This document shows positions 1 to 4,563 of a stretch of 5,360 nt of DNA, one piece after another. Position numbers and translations under genes: made by a program. Numbering within the stretch: position 1 is the first letter of the stretch; each line of letters opens with the position of its first letter. The stretch is from an uncultured Candidatus Saccharibacteria bacterium (lineage in GTDB: Bacteria > Patescibacteriota > Saccharimonadia > Saccharimonadales > Saccharimonadaceae): contig CAJZIB010000048.1 of the NCBI GenBank assembly GCA_916049555.1, forward strand, positions 1 to 5,360, written 5' to 3'. A model generated the notes under the pieces. It did no database searches, was not told where the DNA came from, and worked only from the letters and a program-made list of their open reading frames with translations.

Positions 1-1
1 T

Positions 2-217
2 AAAACTGTGAAATTTGTGTCGGATAATTTGATGATGGTGAACCAGATGAATGGGGTGTATCAAATAAAAAATAGTGATATTTTGCAAATTTACAATGAT
101 ATAAATAATTTAATTTTGAAGTTTGAGGCAGTAGCTTTTGTGCATGTAAGACGAGAGCAGAATGAGGCAGCGGATGCAGAAGCTAATATGGCAATTGATC
201 AGCACTATGCAAAGTAG
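2..217 (+). CDS. RNase HI-like protein, C-terminal part (5'-truncated by window edge)
   Basis: The frame is open from the window edge to TAG at 215-217, giving the last 71 residues of a longer protein; the GTG at 8 is an internal codon, not a start. The segment FVSDNLMMVNQMNGVYQIKN matches the third catalytic-acid region of the 'reverse transcriptase-like' RNase HI family (usually tDSqlvvnqlnGeykvkn). The later HVRREQNEAADAEAN block matches the end of the fold, where the Asp of EAAD would be the fourth metal-binding acid. Family members cleave the RNA strand of RNA:DNA hybrids, removing Okazaki primers and R-loops in the cytoplasm. The first two catalytic acids lie outside the window, so activity cannot be judged. 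The SDN in place of the usual tDS keeps the Asp. No terminator is visible before the rnpB promoter. The family is fairly sure; the exact paralogue is not. Confidence 0.8.
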   Translation, partial: KTVKFVSDNLMMVNQMNGVYQIKNSDILQIYNDINNLILKFEAVAFVHVRREQNEAADAEANMAIDQHYAK

Positions 218-274
218 CTTTCTATGAGAAAAATCTCTTGGAAGATAAAATAACTCTATAAATCTAATCTAAAC

Positions 275-303
275 TGGATTTTAAGGGATTGTTGTGGTAG
301 GAT
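275..303 (+). promoter_or_regulatory. rnpB promoter (extended -10)
   Basis: The -10 box TAGGAT (298-303) is preceded by TGG (295-297), giving an extended -10 of TGnTAGGAT. A poor -35, TGGATT (275-280), lies 17 bases upstream. Transcription would begin near 309-311, which coincides with the first P1 strand of the RNase P RNA. Confidence 0.6.
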
Positions 304-308
304 AAAAG

Positions 309-717
309 AAGTCTGAAAGACAATCGCTTAGCTTGCTAAGAGGAAAGTCCGGGCAGCACAGAACACAGTAGTCGTTAACGGCGACCGTTCGAACATTTAG
401 AAGTGTAGCAGTATACCAAAAAAATCTAAGAATAGGGAAAGTACCACAGAGACAATACCGCCTTCGGGTAAGGGTGAAAAGTGTGAGGTAAGAGCTCACG
501 GCGCGCTATGGTGACATAGGCGAGGGCAAACCCTACTGGCTGCAAGGAGTGCTAGAGAAACCTTTGTTCGAGGATGCACGCTCACCGCTTGAGTATTCTG
601 GCAACAGAATATCTAGATAGATGATTGTCGGTCTACCTAAGGTCTCTTTCATTATGGTTATCTTGTGGTGAAGGAGGAACTGATCGTAGATTACAGAACC
701 CGGCTTATCGAAGACTA
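309..717 (+). ncRNA. rnpB: RNase P RNA, class A-like, with long P19-like insert
   Basis: This is the catalytic RNA that removes 5' leaders from pre-tRNAs. The universal blocks are present in order: GAGGAAAGTCCGGGC (340-354, 5' P4 strand), CCACAGAGACAATACCGCC (445-463), AAGGGTGAAA (470-479), GGTAAGAGCTCAC (487-499), GAGGGCAAACCC (522-533) and ACAGAACCCGGCTTAT (693-708, 3' P4 strand). P1 is short: AGTCT (310-314) with AGACT (712-716). P2 is GACAATC (319-325) with GATTGTC (623-629). P3 is a minimal hairpin at 327-340. P18 is a 7 bp stem closed by a GCAA tetraloop (594-611). Two oddities stand out: a 63-base insert between the P2 3' strand and the P4 block, and no GGU in the P15 loop region (553-574). 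The gene has its own promoter and shares a terminator with the convergent ribosomal operon. Ends are accurate to a few bases. Confidence 0.96.
630..692 (+). other. P19-like extension hairpin within rnpB
   Basis: The insert between the P2 3' strand (ends 629) and the ACAGAACCCGG block (starts 693) folds into a two-part helix. The basal stem pairs 630-636 with 686-692 (two G-U pairs at its base). A 10 bp upper stem pairs CTCTTTCATT (644-653) with GGTGAAGGAG (667-676), allowing G-U pairs, around a 13-base loop (654-666). The position is that of helix P19, found in many bacterial RNase P RNAs but usually much shorter. The fold was worked out by hand. Confidence 0.65.
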
Positions 718-718
718 A

Positions 719-745
719 AAAAAATAGGCTTTTGGCCTATTTTTT
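719..745. terminator. Bidirectional terminator between rnpB and rpmB
   Basis: The hairpin has TAGGC (725-729) against GCCTA (735-739) with a five-base loop. An A-run (717-724) lies before it and a T-run (740-745) after it, so a U-tract follows the stem on either strand. It ends rnpB rightward and the infC-rpmI-rplT-rpmB operon leftward. The two transcription units converge here. Confidence 0.9.
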
Positions 746-751
746 ATTGTG

Positions 752-769
752 CTATCAATTATTTGATAG
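752..769. other. Small perfect hairpin after the rpmB stop
   Basis: CTATCAA (752-758) and TTGATAG (763-769) form a 7 bp perfect stem with a four-base loop, one base beyond the rpmB stop codon. It has no U-tract of its own. It may protect the 3' end of the operon mRNA or be incidental. Confidence 0.4.
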
Positions 770-770
770 A

Positions 771-962
771 TTAGTTAAGAAAACCTTTTTTCTTTAGAGT
801 GCGAATTGCAGCTGCACTAACATTGAGGCGGATTTTCTTACCGTTAATAATCAAAGTTTTCTTCTGAATGTTTGGTTTAAAAACTTTTCTGGTCTTGTGC
901 TGAGAGAAGGAAACATTGTGTCCATACATCTTGCCTTTACCAGTGATTTCACAGATTGCCAT
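771..962 (-). CDS. rpmB: Large-subunit ribosomal protein bL28
   Basis: The 63-residue basic protein starts MAICEITGKGKMYGHNVS, the typical bL28 opening (CEvTGK....GnnVSh). KTRKVFKPNIQKK (residues 23-35) matches the family's kTkRrf.PNlq block, and it ends with the usual AIRTLKKKG tail. bL28 binds 23S rRNA near the E site and enters late in 50S assembly. The length is normal for a short bL28. Only one Cys (C4) is present, so this is the zinc-free form. The ATG overlaps the rplT stop by one base (TAATG, 964-960), and an AGGAG Shine-Dalgarno site (975-971) lies inside the rplT 3' end, which suggests translational coupling. Finding rpmB as the fourth gene of the IF3 operon is unusual; in well-studied bacteria it lies alone or next to rpmG. 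Confidence 0.96.
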   Translation of the reverse strand: MAICEITGKGKMYGHNVSFSQHKTRKVFKPNIQKKTLIINGKKIRLNVSAAAIRTLKKKGFLN

Positions 963-1315
963 TATTTATTCTCCTGTTTAGCTTGTTCGACAATGGCTTT
1001 GAAGGCAGCAGGTTGATTGACGGCGAGTTCAGCAAGAATCTTGCGGTCAATATTGATGTTTTGCTTCTTCATGAGGCTAATAAGCTGAGAGTAGCTTAAT
1101 CCGAGTTCACGGGAAGCATTGTTAATACGAGTGATCCATAATGCGCGGAGATCGCGTTTGCGATTGCGGCGGTCACGGTAAGCGTAGCGTAGAGCCTTGA
1201 TAACGCCTTGTTTAGCAAGACGGAAGCTACGAGTGCGATAATGTTGCATACCCTTAGCAGCAGCTAGGATTTTTTTGTGTTTTGCGCGTGCAGCGACACC
1301 TCTTTTGATTCTCAT
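962..1315 (-). CDS. rplT: Large-subunit ribosomal protein bL20
   Basis: The 117-residue, strongly basic protein is of normal bL20 length (about 115-120). It opens MRIKRGVAARAKHKKILAAA, followed by KGMQHYRTRSFRLAKQ and YRDRRNRKRDLRALWITRIN, all hallmark bL20 blocks. The N-terminal half is the long helix that threads into 23S rRNA, and the C-terminal globular half begins near residue 60. bL20 is an early 50S assembly factor. In E. coli and B. subtilis it also represses its own operon by binding mRNA that mimics its rRNA site; no such leader could be identified here by eye. The ATG lies two bases after the rpmI stop, with AGGAG (1327-1323) inside the end of rpmI, so translation is probably coupled to L35. 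It overlaps rpmB by one base downstream. Confidence 0.98.
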   Translation of the reverse strand: MRIKRGVAARAKHKKILAAAKGMQHYRTRSFRLAKQGVIKALRYAYRDRRNRKRDLRALWITRINNASRELGLSYSQLISLMKKQNINIDRKILAELAVNQPAAFKAIVEQAKQENK

Positions 1316-1317
1316 GA

Positions 1318-1512
1318 TTAAACTCCTAATGCGCTCTTAATGTTTTTTGCAATTTTACCTTCAACTGCGCCAGCAGTCTTCATATTGCGTTTCCTGGCTT
1401 TTGATTTTTTAGCAAGGATGTGGTTGCCAAAGGCGCGTTCGCGGATCAATTTACCGGTACCGGAAATCTTAATGCGTTTTGCAGTGCCTTTGTGAGTTTT
1501 TAACTTAGGCAT
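1318..1512 (-). CDS. rpmI: Large-subunit ribosomal protein bL35
   Basis: The 64-residue protein has the bL35 signature: MPKLKTHKGTAKRIKISGTGK (family form MPKmKThkga.KRfk.TgtGK), then HILAKKSKARKRN and a short helical tail. It is a small 50S protein buried in 23S rRNA close to the bL20 neighbourhood. The length is normal. The ATG (1512-1510) is preceded at six bases by AAAAGGA (1525-1519). A gap of 105 bases separates it from infC. This gap has no convincing promoter but holds an AU-rich hairpin, so the gene is probably read from the infC promoter. The order infC-rpmI-rplT is one of the most conserved in bacteria. Confidence 0.98.
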   Translation of the reverse strand: MPKLKTHKGTAKRIKISGTGKLIRERAFGNHILAKKSKARKRNMKTAGAVEGKIAKNIKSALGV

Positions 1513-1545
1513 AGGTTTTCCTTTTAGTTATAGTTAATATTTGTA

Positions 1546-1580
1546 TTCAGGAAATAAATTTTTAAAGATTATTTTCTGAA
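1546..1580 (-). promoter_or_regulatory. AU-rich hairpin in the infC-rpmI gap
   Basis: On the transcribed strand, bases 1580-1569 pair with 1557-1546 through 12 positions with one A-C mismatch, around an 11-base loop (1568-1558). It has no U-tract, so it is not a terminator. It may be an RNA processing site or part of a ribosomal-protein regulatory leader in front of rpmI-rplT. It does not obviously resemble the known L20 binding sites. Confidence 0.35.
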
Positions 1581-1617
1581 ATAGAGGTACGATCAGGGAA
1601 CCTTGGAAGTAAGGAAA

Positions 1618-2139
1618 TTACTTCTTTCGTACTCCAACTGATAGGTTACGTCCTGCAAATTGAGGTTTTCCTTCGACAATTGCTATTTCAGCTAGCTCTG
1701 CTAGGATCCGGTCAAGCAAAGTTGACCCAAGCTCCTTATGTGCGAGTTCACGTCCGCGGAAGGTGATCATGATTTTACAATGATCCCCATCGTCGAGAAA
1801 ACTTTTAATTTTGCGGATTTTAATATTGAGGTCATTGTCGCTAATCTTGAGGCCAATCTTCATTTGTTTAAGCTCGGATTGCTTTTCACGAGCCTTCTTA
1901 CGGTTTTTGGCTTCTTCTTTCATCTTCTGATATTGGAATTTACCCCAGTCGATGATGCGAACTACAGGAGGATTTGCATTGCCAGCAATTTCTACTAAAT
2001 CAACGCCATTTTCTCTTGCAAGGAGCTGAGCTTCACGACTTGACATGATGCCAAGTTGCTCTCCATTAGTTCCAATAACTCGCACAGATTCATAACGGAT
2101 TTCTCCATTGATTTTTGTACGTGAATTTTTGATGCTAAT
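1618..2139 (-). CDS. infC: Translation initiation factor IF-3, with probable AUU start
   Basis: IF3 binds the 30S subunit, keeps it apart from 50S and proofreads start-codon/initiator-tRNA pairing. From the proposed start the protein is 173 residues, a normal length. NGEIRYESVRVIG (residues 11-23), GEQLGIMSSREA, GVDLVEIAGNANPPVVRIIDW and GKFQYQ form the N-terminal domain. A charged linker (about 76-100, EEAKNRKKAREKQSELKQ) follows. The C-terminal domain carries MKIGLKISDNDLNIKIRK, the FRGRE motif and the closing PQFAGRNLSV. No ATG, GTG or TTG lies in frame that would include the conserved NGEIR start. The only initiator with a good ribosome site is ATT at 2139-2137, five bases after GAAAGGA. 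The GTG at 2085 would cut into the N-domain. AUU is the start codon of E. coli infC, where it lets IF3 repress its own translation; the same control is inferred here. First gene of the operon, 26 bases from the predicted transcription start. Confidence 0.93.
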   Translation of the reverse strand: MSIKNSRTKINGEIRYESVRVIGTNGEQLGIMSSREAQLLARENGVDLVEIAGNANPPVVRIIDWGKFQYQKMKEEAKNRKKAREKQSELKQMKIGLKISDNDLNIKIRKIKSFLDDGDHCKIMITFRGRELAHKELGSTLLDRILAELAEIAIVEGKPQFAGRNLSVGVRKK

Positions 2140-2144
2140 GGTAG

Positions 2145-2151
2145 TCCTTTC
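2145..2151 (-). promoter_or_regulatory. infC ribosome binding site that sets the AUU start
   Basis: GAAAGGA on the minus strand (2151-2145) is a good Shine-Dalgarno match. It ends five bases before the ATT at 2139. No other good site precedes any in-frame alternative start, so this site is the main argument for initiation at AUU. Confidence 0.75.
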
Positions 2152-2171
2152 TTTTAACCTTAATAATCTGC

Positions 2172-2200
2172 ATTATATCAAAATTAACGGGGATAATCAA
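2172..2200 (-). promoter_or_regulatory. Promoter of the infC-rpmI-rplT-rpmB operon
   Basis: On the minus strand, TTGATT (2200-2195), a 17-base spacer and a perfect TATAAT (2177-2172) preceded by TGA (extended -10). Transcription should begin near 2165, leaving a leader of about 26 bases before the infC AUU. This is one of the two best sigma-70-type promoters in the window. Confidence 0.88.
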
Positions 2201-2226
2201 GGGATTCAGTGCTTTATTCGGTTATT

Positions 2227-2304
2227 TTTTCTAGGTGGATTAATGGTTTTCTAGGTGAAGTTATGTTTTATGGTTGGATCATGATTTTCTAGGTGGAGCT
2301 ATAG
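2227..2304. repeat. Tandem repeat of four 19-20 bp units between comM and infC
   Basis: Units start at 2227, 2247, 2266 and 2285 (periods 20, 19, 19). Three share TTTTCTAGGTGRA followed by three variable bases and AT(G/A). The third (2266-2284, TTTTATGGTTGGATCATGA) is a diverged copy. On the plus strand each good unit looks like a small ribosome site (AGGTGRA) three bases before ATG or ATA, but the frames close at once. The array fills most of the space between the comM stop and the infC promoter. No terminator for comM is otherwise visible there. Confidence 0.75.
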
Positions 2305-2325
2305 ATGCGAACGGAAGAGACTAAT

Positions 2326-3897
2326 TTATGGTTGATTAAAACTGATAGCTTCAGAGATGTGTTGAATTTTTATCTCAGGCGAGGCATCAAGGTCGGCTAT
2401 GGTTCTTGCGAGGCGGACAATTTTTAGTAAAGAGCGGGCGGAGAGTTGAAGTTTTTCAGAGGCAAGTTCAAGGTGCTTTTTAACAGAGGTGGATAGGTGG
2501 ATATAATCTTTGATTTGGCTGGAATTTAGACAGCCGTTAAATAGATGGTTGGAATGATAGCGGGAATTCTGAATTTTTATTGCAGTAGTAATATTATTTT
2601 TTACAACTGCTTGAGTGTAAAATTGAGTACAATTTTTACTAACTGGGGTGGAAGGGGGTTGAATAAGTTTTTTGTTACTGCAAAGTTTATCGATAATTTT
2701 TTGGTTACCAAGATAGGGAACATAAAGTTTAATATCAATACGGTCGAGGATGGGGCCGCTAATACGTTTTTGGTATCTTAAGACTTCTTGGTTCGTGCAG
2801 GTGCATTCGCGGACATGACTACCATGAAAGCCGCATGGACAGGGGTTCATGGTAGCGACGAGGATAAAATTTGCGGGGAAGGTAACTTTTTCTTTTGCCC
2901 GAGAGATGGTGATTTGATGGTCTTCGAGAGGCTGACGAAGTGATTCAAGTACTTGATGAGAGAATTCTGGGAGCTCATCGAGAAAAAGAACGCCACAATG
3001 TGATAAAGATATTTCACCTGGAATAATAGGGTTGCCACCACCAATAATTGCGCAACTGGAACTACTGTGATGTGGAGAACGAAAAGGGCGAATAATATTT
3101 TTACTCGGGCTATGAGAGAGTTCGTGGAGCTTTGCAATGGCAAGTATTTCTTCTTCTGACGGAGGAGGTAATAAAGAAGGGATGGTCTTTGCGAGTAATG
3201 TTTTGCCACTACCTGGTGGGCCAACGAGAAGAAGGTTGTGATGACCAGCAAGGGCTAATAGGATCGCACGTTTGGCAAAGTCTAGACCATAGACATCATC
3301 AAAAGTTGGCTCAGTATTCTGAATTGCGTTTCTAGATGGAATAATGGGCGGATTCAAGGCCGATTCGGTTGCTGGTGGAATTAATTTTTGGTGCTTTAGG
3401 TGAAGGAATAATTGTTTTAGATTGCTAACTGGGTAGAGTGTGATGCCATGAATAATGGAGGCGGAATAGAGATTCTCGGCCGGTATGAATACTTCTGTAA
3501 ATCCAGCGGCTTTGGCGGTCTCAATAATATTGATAATGCCGTAAACAGGGCGTATTTCACCACTGAGCGACAGTTCGCCGACAAAGATTTTTTGGCTTAT
3601 ATCTGAGGGGGTGAGTTGTCTACTGGCAACAAGAATAGAGATCGTAATGGGAAGATCTAGAGATGAGCCTGTCTTAATGAGATTTGCAGGGGCTAGATTA
3701 ACTGTTGTTTTATGAATGGGAAACGAAAGGTCTGAATTTTGGATTGCGTTACGAACGCGGTCTTTTGACTCGAAGATAGTCTTGTCACCCATGCCAACAA
3801 TGTTAAACGCTGGAAGTCCCTTGTTAATGCTGGTTTCAACTTCGATGAGCTTGCCAGTGTATCCGTGTGGAATAGCAGAATATACTTTTGTTATCAT
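2326..3897 (-). CDS. comM: YifB/ComM family magnesium-chelatase-like AAA+ ATPase
   Basis: The 523-residue protein is close to the family's usual length of about 500. Residues 1-165 form the Lon-protease-like N-terminal domain with the conserved TVNLAPANLIKTGSSLDLP block (65-83). The AAA+ core follows: Walker A GPPGSGKT (226-233), Walker B GVLFLDELPEF (302-312), sensor 1 in ATMNPCPCG (N351), the arginine region SGPILDRIDI (380-389) and sensor 2 near LSARSL (R488). Four Cys (353, 355, 365, 367) form the family's CPCG...CxC cluster, possibly metal-binding. ComM is a hexameric branch-migration helicase that promotes integration of DNA taken up by natural transformation in Vibrio and relatives; many members are simply annotated YifB. 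A role in recombination of foreign DNA is inferred. All key residues are intact. The ATG at 3897 has no Shine-Dalgarno site and lies six bases after a -10 box. It is transcribed divergently from ssrA. Confidence 0.96.
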   Translation of the reverse strand: MITKVYSAIPHGYTGKLIEVETSINKGLPAFNIVGMGDKTIFESKDRVRNAIQNSDLSFPIHKTTVNLAPANLIKTGSSLDLPITISILVASRQLTPSDISQKIFVGELSLSGEIRPVYGIINIIETAKAAGFTEVFIPAENLYSASIIHGITLYPVSNLKQLFLHLKHQKLIPPATESALNPPIIPSRNAIQNTEPTFDDVYGLDFAKRAILLALAGHHNLLLVGPPGSGKTLLAKTIPSLLPPPSEEEILAIAKLHELSHSPSKNIIRPFRSPHHSSSSCAIIGGGNPIIPGEISLSHCGVLFLDELPEFSHQVLESLRQPLEDHQITISRAKEKVTFPANFILVATMNPCPCGFHGSHVRECTCTNQEVLRYQKRISGPILDRIDIKLYVPYLGNQKIIDKLCSNKKLIQPPSTPVSKNCTQFYTQAVVKNNITTAIKIQNSRYHSNHLFNGCLNSSQIKDYIHLSTSVKKHLELASEKLQLSARSLLKIVRLARTIADLDASPEIKIQHISEAISFNQP

Positions 3898-3903
3898 AGT
3901 TTA

Positions 3904-3932
3904 ACTATAGAAAGGGAATGCAGATAAAGCAA
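3904..3932 (-). promoter_or_regulatory. comM promoter, giving a probable leaderless mRNA
   Basis: On the minus strand, TTGCTT (3932-3927), a 17-base spacer and TATAGT (3909-3904). The comM ATG begins at 3897, seven bases beyond the -10 box, just where transcription would start. No ribosome site lies between them. Confidence 0.6.
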
Positions 3933-3993
3933 AGAAATATGCAAAAAATGAATAAAATTACTGAATACTAATTGGACTAACAGGGGAGAATTT

Positions 3994-4027
3994 ATATCTT
4001 GCTTATGCTGGATATCTTGCTTATGCT
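3994..4027. repeat. Two direct copies of a 16 bp sequence upstream of ssrA
   Basis: ATATCTTGCTTATGCT occurs at 3994-4009 and 4012-4027, identical, separated by two bases (period 18). The second copy ends five bases before the ssrA -35 box. The pair could be a tandem regulator site or a slippage duplication. It also makes a weak extra promoter, TTGCTT (3999-4004) with TATGCT (4022-4027) at 17 bases. Confidence 0.85.
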
Positions 4028-4032
4028 ATAAA

Positions 4033-4061
4033 TTGAAGGGAAAAGAGAAATATGATAGAAT
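4033..4061 (+). promoter_or_regulatory. ssrA promoter (extended -10)
   Basis: TTGAAG (4033-4038), a 17-base spacer and TAGAAT (4056-4061) preceded by TGA (4053-4055, extended -10). The start would fall near 4068, leaving only about three bases for RNase P to remove before the mature 5' end at 4071. Confidence 0.78.
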
Positions 4062-4070
4062 ATTGGTATC

Positions 4071-4423
4071 GGGGCTGACAAAGCTTAGACGGATTATTAA
4101 CAGATATCAGGCATGACGATTGATACCGTAAGTATTGAATAAGTGAAGAAACAACTTCAAAGCACGTGCTTTATGCACCTGTTTACGCCTAATTATTTAT
4201 AGGCCGGTTTAGATATAGTTTTCCGGATGATCTAAATTGTTATAAAATAGGAAATAGGGGTAGTCCATTGATGGGGACTACTTAGAAAAAATAGTCATGA
4301 CGACTAGTAGTTTTGTTCCGTTGCCGCTACTAGTGTAAGTCGAGATGAAACAAGGAACTATGCATGTAGAATGATATCATGGAGATTTTTCGGACCCGGA
4401 GGCAGTATCCGGCAGCTCCACCA
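4071..4423 (+). ncRNA. ssrA: tmRNA (one-piece) with encoded CCA and atypical T-loop
   Basis: tmRNA rescues stalled ribosomes, adding a degradation tag with SmpB. The acceptor stem is diagnostic: GGGGCTG (4071-4077) pairs with CAGCTCC (4413-4419), keeping the G3-U70 wobble (4073/4417) read by alanyl-tRNA synthetase. A73 and an encoded CCA follow (4420-4423). P2 pairs GATATCA (4103-4109) with TGATATC (4372-4378). The tag frame ends at TAA 4190-4192, inside hairpin 4187-4203. Pseudoknot-type stems lie at 4207-4235, 4260-4281 and 4303-4334; the last has a loop GTTCC (4315-4319) complementary to GGAAC (4354-4358). The T-stem CCGGA/TCCGG (4396-4400, 4408-4412) carries the loop GGCAGTA instead of TTCRANY. 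The D-loop GG is also changed. Length of 353 nt is typical for a one-piece tmRNA. Divergent from comM, with its own promoter and terminator. Confidence 0.95.
4145..4192 (+). other. Proposed tmRNA tag reading frame
   Basis: If translation resumes at GAA 4145, the tag is EETTSKHVLYAPVYA followed by TAA. The bases before it, AATAAGT, resemble the AATAGTC that precedes the E. coli resume codon, with A at -4. The ending in small hydrophobic residues and Ala suits a ClpXP or FtsH-type tag. The end of the frame is firmer than its start. A resume codon other than GCA/GCU is uncommon. Confidence 0.55.
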
Positions 4424-4431
4424 GAAATTAA

Positions 4432-4457
4432 AAATAACCCCCTCTGGGGGATTTTTT
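4432..4457 (+). terminator. ssrA terminator
   Basis: CCCCC (4438-4442), a three-base loop TCT and GGGGG (4446-4450), followed by A and six T (4452-4457). It begins 15 bases after the mature tmRNA 3' end. Confidence 0.93.
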
Positions 4458-4478
4458 ATGACAGATGGCAGGGAAATA

Positions 4479-4492
4479 TTCCACATGTGGAA
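4479..4492. promoter_or_regulatory. Perfect 14 bp palindrome with DnaA-box-like halves
   Basis: TTCCACATGTGGAA is its own reverse complement. The minus-strand reading across 4495-4487, TTTTCCACA, fits the relaxed DnaA box TTWTNCACA. The plus-strand TATTCCACA (4477-4485) misses it by one base. The site lies 37 bases before the -35 of the next promoter, so it could instead be an operator. Confidence 0.4.
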
Positions 4493-4528
4493 AACAAATA
4501 AATTATAAAAATTGTACTCAAAAACATG

Positions 4529-4557
4529 TTGACATAAGCGATTTAGCGCGGTAATAT
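4529..4557 (+). promoter_or_regulatory. Consensus promoter of a probable small RNA
   Basis: A perfect TTGACA (4529-4534), a 17-base spacer and TAATAT (4552-4557). The predicted start is near 4564. No open reading frame with a start codon follows before the terminator at 4632-4676. Confidence 0.8.
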
Positions 4558-4563
4558 AGAGGT

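Noticed and set aside
281..499. Minus-strand frame of 72 codons
   Set aside because: It lies entirely over RNase P RNA on the opposite strand.
1527..1532. TATAAC as a -10 box for a separate rpmI promoter
   Set aside because: The matching -35 position reads ATTTCC, which is no match, and the infC promoter suffices.
2847..3251. Second minus-strand frame of 134 codons inside comM
   Set aside because: It is a shifted-frame shadow of the AAA+ core of comM, whose motifs are intact in the main frame.
4169..4178. TTATGCACC resembling a DnaA box
   Set aside because: It lies inside the tmRNA tag coding region and differs from consensus at the last base.
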